Positions 35,132 to 45,594 of a DNA stretch of 64,000 nucleotides are shown here, in pieces. The stretch is taken from assembly GCA_011009095.1 (NCBI GenBank), contig VTPC01000793.1:62001-126000 (forward strand), given 5' to 3'. Position numbers and translations under genes: made by a program. The first letter of the stretch is position 1; each line of letters starts with the position of its first letter. The stretch comes from Ignelater luminosus. Taxonomy: Eukaryota > Arthropoda > Insecta > Coleoptera > Elateridae. Under the pieces are notes generated by a model. It was given only the letters and a program-made list of their open reading frames with translations. It searched no databases and was not told where the DNA came from.

Positions 35132-36775
35132 CAAAGTGTTCATAAATGTTTCCGGTTCCAAAGGGCTGTGAAATCCTTTTTTTACGTTTACACGCATTGC
35201 AAATTAGTTGTTAATAAAATAAAGAACACATTCTTTTCGATATCAGTAGCTAAGAATAAAGAAAAATAATTACAAAATAAAGGAAATATGGGCCGCAATT
35301 TATTAATAAAGTTTATTCATACGCTCACACCAACAACATCAGAAAAAAAAACATTCAGTAGCTAACAACATAAATAACAATAGTACGATCGTAGTCAGTT
35401 AATAACATAAAGAGCAATAATTAAATAATAACTTTTAAGAATCTTTTAACATATTATTTATTTATTCAAAAATGAATTAAGCTTTCCTTATTTTACATTT
35501 TGCATAAGCATTTGGAAATGCTCCTCATTGTGATTCACACCATGCTCTTACTCGTTTTTTATTTTCAAAGATATTTTGCATCAATGTCATGACACCGATT
35601 TGTAATTTCTTTCATCAATTCGTTTAGATTTTCCATTTTTCTTTTGTAAACCGAGTTTTCTAAAACACCAAATGTGGAAAAATCAAGAGGCGTCAAGTCG
35701 AGTGAGGAGGTGGCCATGGAATATTTGTTCCTCCACTAATAATCCTATCTGGAAAAAATTGTTACAAATAGTCAATCGTTGCTCGTGCAGTATGAGCTCT
35801 AGGCTCGTTGGAGTTCGCGATTGTGACAGTGTCATGAAGAAATATATACCAATAAGCCTTCTGCGAGACACTGCTATCCAAACATCCACTCTGATGGGAT
35901 GTACAGACGTCTCAACAAAACGGTGAGGAGTTTCAGCGCTCCATATTCTAAAATTCTGCGAATTTGTGTACTCAGATGAATGGAACCAGGCCTCATCGAA
36001 GTAAAAAGACAAATTCAGTAAATCGTCGTTTGTATTGTTCTCAAGCCATGTACAATATTCTCTTCTTACACAGTAGTTGTTTTGTAAGGATATAACTTCA
36101 GTTGTTTCTTTAACAATTTTTTCGCGAGTACTTAAAGGGATATTCGTCGTTCGAAGTGAAATTCTACGGGGTGAGGTTTGTGGATTTTCTTCGATTACTT
36201 GTCTCGCTTCTTCGACAGCTTCAACACTCACAACAGATCTTCCTGAAGATCTACCCTTCTCAACAGATCCTTTTCTAGCAAATCGACTAACTACATCTTC
36301 AATGTGAGAAACTAAAGCGTCATCCGGAACATGAACATCAAGAAATCGGATTCTAAATTCATCTCTGCAAGCTTGAATATGTCCAACTTCCCTCGTGAAC
36401 TACAACATTCCGGTAATAAGACATAATGATAAACGTGTCTTGTTGAATAATACAGACTGCTGAAAATAGATTTCATTAATATTTTTCAATGTTACTATCA
36501 TTGCGCAAACACAGCACAAGAACAACTTTAGTCTTGAAAAAGACTTTTTCGTACAATAAGCGCAATTAGAGAGAAAAGATTTGGAACAATACAACAAATT
36601 TCAGCACAAGATTAACTAAATTGCTAAATGCGGGATACTGACATTTGCAATTGATGAATGATAAAAAACAAATACGTATTAGTTGTTGAAATAAATCAAC
36701 TAGACGACGCATCAAAATTACATATTATTCATATTCCATAGCCAACTGGATCCAGAAACATTTATGAACACATTG
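35132..36775 (-). mobile_element. Tc1/mariner-type element with TIRs
   Basis: The left end CAAAGTGTTCATAAATGTTT (35132) and the right end, reversed from 36775, CAATGTGTTCATAAATGTTT differ at one base over the first 20 and continue similar for about 10 more. TA flanks both sides (35130-35131, 36776-36777). It contains a transposase pseudogene on the minus strand. Length 1644 bp. Confidence 0.85.
35500..36390 (-). pseudogene. Tc1/mariner-type transposase
   Basis: Minus strand. The start region (36390-36232) encodes FRIRFLDVHVPDDALVSHIE and GRSSGRSVV, then from 36231 VEAVEEARQVIEENPQTSPR, a helix-turn-helix region. The DDE core has the first Asp in LSFYFDEAWFHSSEY, then NFRIWSAETPHRF and VDVWIAVSRRRLIGIYFF. 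After a frameshift near 35800 a GARAHTA-like stretch reads EPRAHTARATIDYL, and a further frame gives SLDLTPLDFSTFGVLENSVY, where the third acidic residue is Asp. Similar in layout to the SPDLTPxDFFLWG group of Tc1/mariner transposases in insects. At least two frameshifts make it non-functional. Confidence 0.8.
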
Positions 36776-36825
36776 TAACTTTCTGTTAGCATTAAAACTG
36801 AACAATTGAAAGTTAAAGTTAACCA

Positions 36826-36915
36826 ACATATTGTTTTTGTTATTACGTGGCCTACTGTTTTTTTTTTCTGATGCTCGCTTGTTTGTATGTCAGCCGAGCG
36901 TCTCACTATTGTTGC
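36826..36915 (-). repeat. Segment related to the BEL/Pao LTR
   Basis: GTTATTACGTGGCCTACTG, then CTGATGCTCGCTTGTTTG and TATGTCAGCC, match in order 3148-3212 (TTATTACGTTGCC, CTGACGCTTGCTTGTTTC). Similarity is roughly 70% and is not seen beyond the block. It is either a related LTR fragment or a shared repeat captured by both. Confidence 0.4.
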
Positions 36916-39900
36916 GACCGCTTGATATTCCAGAAATGTATAATTTTCGATAAAGCCACAGCACTCCATGTATATCTATGTATGTATATTTGTAAAGCTC
37001 GAAACAAAACATTACAAAAAATGAATTGAATAAAATTTGTCGAAGAAGTAAAGTTTGACAGCAAACCAAGTGTGCCATTTATTTGAAATTAAATTTCCAC
37101 TCAAAAATGTCTGTATAATCTTTAGATAAATCTTCAAATAAGTAAGATATGAGAAAAAGTTGTTTTTAGAAAAAAATTATTTCTAAAGTAGGTCATGATT
37201 TTAGTATTTTGTTTCTCGTCGTCAATACAAATAAGCTAGATACCCAGTAATATTAACAACCAATTTGAAAACAAAAAATATACTAGAAAGTAGAAACAAT
37301 AGAAAAAATTGCGTTTCACTCATTATTTTCTTCTACTTTCTATCGAATTCTGCCTTTTTTTAAAATTTGTATTTCCTCACAATTCAACATTATTTTATGC
37401 ATTTCCTTTAAAGTATAAATGTAGAAGTCAATCAATCACTTTTTTATTATTAATTTAATTACGGTTAATGACTATTATTAATTTATTACGTGTTTATTCA
37501 AATAATCTTTTATTTACTTCCATTATTACAAAAAAAAACCATCACTGACGTCAATCAATAATAATTTTGTAGTAGAAGTATAAACTGCTTTCATCGCTCA
37601 ATTGTGTTTTTTCCATACTAATGAAATATTCATTTAAAATGTTTTGATGTGTGTTGCTGCATAATTTGTTAATTTGTTACTCAAACTGTTCGAAAAATTA
37701 GTTAACCTGATTAATTAAAAAAAAAATGATGTTAAAACAACAATAAAGAACAATCAAAATGTAAGTCATTAGACAGACAGGCAAGCAGAGAATTTTGTCA
37801 AGGTGAAGTCGTTAAATTAGTGTGCAATTCTTATGTAACAAAAAACATGTCTAGATTGTTTTGTCATAATTAATGATTTATTTTTGTATTAAATAACAAG
37901 AATGAATTGTAAAATTAACCGGTTAAAGTAGAATAGAGGAAATTAGAAACCAACGTTTCGTATTTCCGTTTTGAATAAAATTTGTTTTTATTTGGCATCG
38001 AAGGTAACATTTTGAATGTCAACGTTATACATGGAAATCGTTTCAAAACTATAACTACGTTATCAATTTTTTATTGGCAAATATTCTCTAGATTGTTCAA
38101 AAGCAGGAAAAGGTGCTCAAAAAATGTGTCTGTAGGTTGTATTCAAGCGTTAGCTGTTTCATAGATTACCAACGCTAATTTCATGGCAATTGTACATTTT
38201 AACCACATACATTAAAATTTGTGTATGTGTGGGTGATAAGACGCAAAATGAAAATTTCAAGGTGAATCTCACACAGGTTTTTTTGTGTCTGAAATCATAA
38301 AACTAATTCACAACGACTTATCTGTCAACAACTATGAGTTTTTGAATAGAAAAAACCACTTTTCGGTGAAATTCTTTCATCTTCGTATTGCTTTCTTCCT
38401 GAAAGGATGATATTGAAGAATATAAATTGATGACTAACTTTTCTGCTTTTGATAAGCATGGAAAATTGCATCATTAAACCAGAAAATTCTTTCCTTGATG
38501 GAGTTAATTCGTAACATTTCTTAGAGATGATTTCAGCAGACCAAACCAATTTTTCAAGTCTGCAACCTACTTTAAGTTACACATACAACTGGTTAACGTC
38601 ACGCAATTCCTACATACAAAAATTCCCAATCTTCTATAATCTCGTTACCTTAATTATGTTATTATTTTTAATTGCGGCACAAAAAAAAAACGATTAAAGC
38701 AAATCATACATGACCAAAAACAGAAACCCGGAAAGATTTCCATTGATGAATCCTATGATTATAGCAAATATTTTTCTAGGTCCAGTTTTACAATTTAAGA
38801 AACTAAAAAAGGTTAAATTTCCTGCAATTGATTTGCTCGCATTTAATGGCACTTCAAACCGATAAAACAATAACCCTTGCACCTTCGCCACTTTTCACTT
38901 TTCAACTTTCTTATTCGATACCAACCTGGTTTGAATGATTGACAAATGTAGCTTTACCTTTTATTAACCTTCACAGCTCGAGCTTTACCCTTTAATGGTC
39001 ACCACCACCGGCTTCTGATGGGGTCCTATTTTAATTTATTCAAAAATACTACGCCCGAAAGCAAGTTGGAGTTGGCTCTTAAAAATAAAAGGAAGCATCG
39101 AAGAAAAATTTGGCAAACCTCAAAACTTATTTTTATTCCGGATGTTTATAAAACAGAGGTAACTTCCTTTAAGTTAACATAAAATTACCCGTTTTTGAAT
39201 TTTGTTCTCCCCCCTTTCCCTTGTTGATATCATCAGAATTCTAGAACTCTAAACATTCGAAAATTCTAGATGATGTGCGAGTTTAGTATCAGGAAACGGC
39301 AGAATTCTCTCATAGTTCTCTGTAGGTGCATAATTTTCCCAGCAATAATGCGTAGAAGCACAAAAATGTTAAAATTCCAATTTGTAGGCTTTTGTTTATT
39401 TTGTAAAAACGGTACACCAGTGTTTCGAATTATTTCGCTATCTTGTGACTTCTCTTATGACGAGTTTTCTATGTCTTACATGTGACATATTTTTTTTAGT
39501 ACATTTTGTAGCAGCTTCTGGTAGGGGTGCAGTTTTTGTCAAAGTTCCTCTTTCTTTCGCTACGTTACCGGAAGAAAAAGTGGAATTTTTACATTCCTAG
39601 CTTTTGTTCAATTTATCTATCGAACAGTTAGTCAGTTATGTATCTACCTAGTTCCTGAAACACTAAATTCATAAACGCAATTATAATTTTCGCCAGAGGG
39701 AGCAATTTCACTTTTGTTTGGATTTTTAGGATTTTAGAAATCTTTGTCTACAAGATTCTCTAATCAGGAGACTATTCTGCATCTTTTATTTTTAGCTTTG
39801 TTAGAGTTGTAGGGAATTACACGTTTTAAGGTTTTTCCTATGGTTCTCGATATTAAATGAATTGAAGCATCATAATGCCATATACAATAAATGAATACAA

Positions 39901-39995
39901 TATATAGAAGTGCAGACACTGCAGCCACTTGTAACTAAGTAAGATCTTATAGAATTAACTTAAACCTAAAGCTACAAACCTCCCTTCAAGGTTAT
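36916..39995. other. AT-rich gene-poor stretch
   Basis: About 3 kb with only short open frames (for example 38325-38549 and 38694-38891 on minus), none with recognisable domains, signal peptides or splice context that I could defend. Confidence 0.5.
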
Positions 39996-40079
39996 TTGCT
40001 AAGTGCTATTACGCCGCGCCATGCCGATACTCTTAACGATGCAGGTAGTAATGGCCTGTACGGACAGGGTTTTCTAGTT

Positions 40080-41680
40080 GAAGTTCGTGTTCGGATCAAA
40101 CCGGATCTCAGCTTAAAGATTTATCGGGTTTGTTGGGTCTACGTCCAGTCAATCGGGCCTGTCGAGCTTTTTGAACTTCTCAGTCCTGTTAGATCTTTTG
40201 GATTTTTTGGCTCTTCAGGTCCATCGCGCCGTTATATCTCTCGGTCCTGTCAAGCTATATGGGTCTGCCGTTCGGACTTTTTGGACTTCTCAGGCTGCCG
40301 GATTGTCCGGGCCGTCGCACAGTGGTCTGAAATTCCGAAAACGTGGTCAAAATATAAAAATGTTGTTTTGCGTCCACGAAGATTTACATGTTGGGGGTTT
40401 CGAGGTTACCGATTACAATTTAGAAGTCAAAATCTAAAAATCTAAAATGGCGAATCCAATATGGCGGACAAGGTTTTTTTGAGTTGCTCGATTGGGCTGA
40501 AAATGAATTTCATCATACAAATAAGTATTTTGACAGCTATTGCGAAACACGTGCATTATGATGAGCAGCTGTTCTTTGTCAGATATGTTAGTTCATTGAA
40601 TTACATGTCTGGGATAATCAAGGTCGTCACAGAATTCTGCAGAATTCATAGTTGCTTTTCTACATTTGCAAATTGTGAAGTTTTTTCTTTTGTATGATTG
40701 TTTTGAAAAAATTGCATTGTGGTAATTTTAATTTTTGTTTTAAGCACATAACTTATTTCAATTATAATTCTACGTATCTTTATCTGACTGATACATTTTA
40801 AATCCTTAAAAAAGGTTAATAATTAATGAAACAGCACTACTTTAAGCAATACCTTATTTTGGAGATTTGTTTTGAACACGTTCGAACTGATCAAGCGACT
40901 CTTTTAAACTGCCTCCCTCTCTCACAGTCATCATAAACCGACAGATGTTTGTACGGAATTTGAAACTTCAAACATCCAAGTATACAACCTAAAAACTAAA
41001 ATTCTCGAAATGGAAAATTTCTTTTTTTTTCTACTTTTGGCCAGCTTTTTATGATTTCAGATCAGTGTGCGTCGGGTCTTTTGGACCTTTTGGCCCTTCA
41101 GGTCTGTCGGGCCTTTGGTTCTTTGGGTCCTGCCGGGCCTTTTGGATTTTTCGGCCCTTCGGGTCTGTTGGGTCTATGGGGCCGTCTCGATCATACGGGC
41201 CGTCGGGACTTTTGGGCTTCTCGGCCCTTCGGGCCGTTCGGATCACGCGAGCCGTCAGGGGTTTTGGACTTGTTGGTCCTTGACTCTCGAGTCTGTCGGA
41301 CCGCTTGGATTTCTCGGGCCTCTCGAGCCATACCGATTTTTCGGGCCGTTCGGACTTTTTGGACTTCGCGGGTTTGTCGGATCATTTGGACCTTTTGGAT
41401 TCTTAGGAAGTTCAGGTCTCTTGGATCTATCGGGCTTCTCAGGCCATACGGGTCTGTCGGGCCAAACAGGACTATCGGTTTTTTTGCACTTCTAGAGCCT
41501 GTCTGGTCTTTTAAACTTCTCTGCTCTCTGCTCCTATCGGACCTGTCGGGCCATACGGGTCTGTCGGGCTATTAGGGCCTCTATTGGACCGTCGGGCGAC
41601 TGCTCAGCCCTTCGGGTCTCTTCGTCGAGCCGTTCGGGCCTGGTCGGTCGACGCGGGCTTATGGGGCCGATCAAGAATTA
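40080..41680. repeat. GC-rich array with 9-bp period, split by an insertion
   Basis: Blocks 40080-40317 and 41070-41680 are built of degenerate 9-bp words such as CGGGCCTTT, TTGGACTTC and CGGGTCTGT. The period keeps all frames largely open: plus gives GPFGPSGLSGLW-like text, minus gives EGPKGPKDPT-like text with a residue pattern every third position. The join across the insertion is seamless (GGGCCGTCG followed by GGTCTTTTGG), so this was one array of about 850 bp before a Transib-type element landed in it. It may be a non-coding minisatellite or a decayed collagen-like Gly-X-Y segment. I cannot decide. Confidence 0.7.
40318..41069. mobile_element. Non-autonomous Transib-type element
   Basis: The left end CACAGTGGTCTGAAAT and the right end, reversed from 41069, CACACTGATCTGAAAT are inverted repeats. 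Both continue with AAAA and then TGG-x-CAAAA at the same distance. A perfect 5-bp duplication CGTCG flanks it (40313-40317 and 41070-41074), fitting the CGNCG preference known for Transib. From the heptamer, the spacer to the A-rich block is 22 bp at both ends, as in the element at 19988. No transposase is visible in its 752 bp. It would have needed a partner enzyme. Confidence 0.75.
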
Positions 41681-41689
41681 TTGAGTTTT

Positions 41690-42277
41690 TTTCGGATCGC
41701 TTCAAGTTTGTCCCCAGTCGTATAGGACTTGCGCAAGTAATACCTCTCCTCACATTCATTCGGCAGTTGTTAAATATTCTTAAGACACGGTTCTAATTGG
41801 AATTCCATTCTAGAATTTGGGTGGCACATAGAAAATGCATTTGAGAATATAGTGGAATTGGTTTAACGCCCTAATTTGCAGTGCAAGAAAACAGTCTTTC
41901 AAAACACAAAGTTTTTTTTTAATAATTACAACATGGTATTTATGTATAGTGCAAAAGATCATCTATTAGATTTGAAATAATCCAAGTTGGAAGTTTTTCA
42001 GTGTAGTAAAGGAAAAACAAACGTTTTTATACAACTAAAAAATAATAATCTTTGACGCAAACAAAAAATACATGTCTCTTCTTCTGATTAGTTCAATATA
42101 TAAAAACAGTTTCGAGCATTTACGAAAACTTGATGTTTCGTGACTTCAATTTCATGTGGAATAGCTCATATCAGGATGCTCACACATAATATTGTGGGAG
42201 TGAAATGTCATATTTTCTTTACGTATTTAAATACTGAAAATCCAGCGAACGCCGTCAAATAAGGAAACAGATTCTAA
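41690..42277. other. Spacer, no gene seen
   Basis: AT-rich, no element or gene recognised apart from the 45-bp repeat copy annotated at 42178. Confidence 0.5.
42178..42222 (+). repeat. 45-bp exact direct repeat, copy 1
   Basis: Identical over 45 bp to 44191-44235 in the same orientation. The sequence starts GCTCACACATAATATTGTGG and contains the palindrome CACATAATATTGTG with a one-base imperfection. Confidence 0.85.
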
Positions 42278-42574
42278 AGCCACCACCTAAACGATTTATC
42301 AGCAAAGAACTCTTTAAAAACAGAGACGCTTCTGGTTGGAGATTCTTCAATAAACTGGTGGGTAAAAGGCAGCAAATTACTTGATGCGTCACTATTTACC
42401 AAGTGTCATCCAAATCGACGAGTAAAATGTTTGATACTTCCCTTGTCAGTTATGCAGTCTAGCTTACAGGTTTTTGAAAACTTTTTGGGCACCAGATTTG
42501 ATCAAGGAGTTCACTTTAATATTGCTGTTAGAGAAATCTTACAAAACTCATTCGACAATTATAGTAGAGATTGA
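42278..42574 (+). other. Open frame with GDS motif, unrecognised
   Basis: The plus-strand frame is open for 98 codons between two stops, with its only Met late. It contains KTETLLVGDSSINWWVKG, LFTKCHPNRRVKCLIL, and an acidic-aromatic tail. The LLVGDSS context resembles block I of SGNH hydrolases, which some LINE ORF1 proteins and host esterases carry, but no other catalytic block is seen. It may be a decayed exon or transposon piece, or chance. Confidence 0.25.
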
Positions 42575-42599
42575 TAATTCAAGATCTAAAATATCTACA

Positions 42600-45590
42600 G
42601 TAAACAGCTGAAGTTTTAAGCGGATTATTTATATTTATAAATATGTGAAATTTTCATTTCTTTTTGAAGAAAGAAAGAAATCTTCATCGGTTATCGTTTG
42701 AAGTGAACCGTCCGCTGCTGAATCTGGTGCTTTAACATTCTTGAGATCGTGGAAACTGAGTATGGTATCTGCGCTACCATTAAGCGTTTTCTCTTTGTAG
42801 ACGTAAGCGAAAACGAACAATGACCTGGGAGTAGTCAAATGGAATTTTTAAAATGCTGTGTAAAGTAAAAGATTGTGTATTTATTGCTTAAAATGCAATT
42901 TCACGTATTTGCATGGATTATATCTGTTTTTGCCATAAAGATTTTCGAGTTTAAATCTACCCAATCTGTACAACTGACAAACTAACGTTTTCAAACGAGT
43001 TGAAAGTCTATTCAAAGTGTATGCCTACTGAGAATTGAAAATGAAGACCAAAAGGGCAGAGATGTAACAAGCGTAATTCATCACAAGGCATTATTGAAGC
43101 TTTTATAACGGAAAAATCTAAGTCTGATTGAAGGAAAGTAATCTTTCAGATACGGATATTAAAAAGGATCAAACAGAAAAAATAAATATTTAAACTGTTT
43201 CAAAGAGAAAGAAAGTTTTAATTAAAAATGTCCTAGTGACGTATCGAGATCTCTCATAAATATGTAATTCAAAACATTTTCCCATTCTTGGAAACAAAAT
43301 TGCAAATTGATTTTTTCCTTTAGATTTATGACCACGAATGTTCGTAAAAGCGCTAATAATATACGTACTAAGTATTACGAGCGTGATAAAACAATTTAGC
43401 TTATGAAAGAATCTAAAATTCGTTTTTGTACTTTCGCATTTAATACCAATTTAAAGATAATATCAATAAGTGCAGGTGGGTTGATAGTTTGATGCAATGT
43501 TGATTAAAGCAAAGAGCGAAATTTTCAGTTTTATGAATTCGGTTAAGTACTCAAATTACAATCGTGGTGGGCGGTGAGGGTGTTAAAAGATTACATGTAA
43601 TAAGAAAACTGTTTGTAAGAAGACTTCAGGTTTTGATAGCTGATAAGTCGGATTAATGTTTAGGTGATGTAAATTTAGAAAACATAAACAAGAAAATTGA
43701 GTGACAGTTCTACAAATCATGATAATGGTTGTATAAAATTATTAACTTTTTAATAATTGCATATACTGAGTAATCGCGCGAAAGGATTGCGATTAGCATT
43801 GTGATGTGATAATTATCGATTGCATCACTATCTTATTTTGACGTTTACGACATTACTTTTACTTGCAGTTAATGAAAATTAGCTTGCCTAGTAAAATAAT
43901 GAGTTAGGTTGGAATTATTATTGTTAATAAAAGTTTTGTTTTTTGTTGTCGTTTAGTGTTTGCGTTGGGTGTTACGCTGACGTAATTACTGCGTAGCCGA
44001 TCCCGCATTTGCCATGTTGGAAAAGTCGATAAAGTTGTAATAACGTAGATTTTATTATTTTATTGTTTACTTACAGCTCCTAAATATGCGTCTGTTATTA
44101 AAAAAAGCTATGTATTTGTCTCCAATTCGTTAGTTGTTAAAAAATTCTAACTCAACTGCACCCATAAAGAAAACTTGGAATGTGTCTATAGCTCACACAT
44201 AATATTGTGGGAGTGAAATGTCATATTTTCTTTACATTCCAAGGCTATCACGACGTCTACTTAAAATTTTTATTATAAATGTTCGTTGCAAGGTAATAAG
44301 TTTTATTGCTTTACAGAAAGAATCTTGAAAAAAACGTATGCACGAATTTATCCATAAAACTGACATTTAAATATCGTTACAAAATAAATTAATTATAGAA
44401 GTAACTGTAGGTTCTTATTTTTTTATACAACAGAGGTTAAATAAAAATCAAGAAATGAAAAGTGTGCATATAATAATTATGCAAACTTCATTAGAAATTC
44501 TAATATTATAATTAATGGATAATAATAACAGCATTTATTCGTCGCGTATGCGTGTAGTAGTACATAAAATATAATGTTCGCAAAAATATCCTTTAAGCCT
44601 GAGAGAATTGCGTTTAGAAACAATAGAAAACTTTATTATCTATGTAGAATTAGTTCAAGGAAGACAAACTGGCGTTTTATATTCATCATAAGACACGTTG
44701 CTGGAATACATCAAGGATCATTCTTGTACACTTTTATATACAATGACTTTCGCCAGTCACAACTAACGGTTCTTTTTTTTTGATCGAATAGATTTTGCAA
44801 TAGATCAGAATTGGAAATAATGGACAAACTTACGAAAGAATTTTTGCGTTCCGTGTTTTCTATTCATAATTTTATTGTAGTTAATTTATAGGGCATTGTG
44901 GTGTGTTTTAATAATTGTAGTGATGTAAATTTTTAATTATGTAAAAGGTTTCGTTTGTATTGGGAAACGGAACGACAAGGATTTTAATCTAGGTTTCGAT
45001 TTTGAAAAGGAAAGCCTTTTATTGATTTGATCTACTTGAATTTGAGAAAATCGTATCTTGATAAAATAAAGTGAGTAAATAGTAGCGTTTCGTGACTTTT
45101 TATGATAGAAGGACAGCATAAGTAAAACTGAAGAAGCTTAACCCTAGCAATTAAGACATCAGAATTCTGCAAAACGTAAAATTTGCCGCTTCTTACCATC
45201 TGGGCAGAGGGCCAGTTCGGCCCCCTCCTTCTTGGGTCCAAGCTGATCTATTTTTGATATTATTTGCAACCAAACCATTGGGAGACAATCCTATCAAGTA
45301 TCGTGATTCTGAGCAACCGTCTACTCTATGGTTAGCTAGCCTATGTTGTATATCAAGGGCTAAAGACATAGTCTGTTAAGAACCGGTATTATCCAGAAAG
45401 GTATAGTCGGTTTCAAAAAAAGAGATCGTACCTTATAAATCTGACCTAGATTTTATCTTTCTCAGAAAGTGTACATACCTAGACACGATAGCTTTCTTAT
45501 TGAAAATCTCAGTACAATTATTTCAAAGGACTACGACTAGTAACAAATAGCAAGATATATGTAAGAAAAATAGATAAGATACAAACTAAC
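42600..45590. other. AT-rich gene-poor stretch
   Basis: About 3 kb without a supported gene. It holds the second copy of the 45-bp repeat. Short frames (42635-42838 minus, 44574-44783 plus) have no recognisable features. Confidence 0.5.
44191..44235 (+). repeat. 45-bp exact direct repeat, copy 2
   Basis: Second copy, 2013 bp downstream of the first and in the same orientation. Flanks differ on the right. On the left only scattered similarity is present. Confidence 0.85.
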
Positions 45591-45594
45591 TTAG

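Noticed and set aside
41051..41575. 174-codon plus-strand open frame and overlapping Gly/Pro-rich frames
   Set aside because: All frames stay open because of the 9-bp period. No single frame is favoured, so no gene is called.
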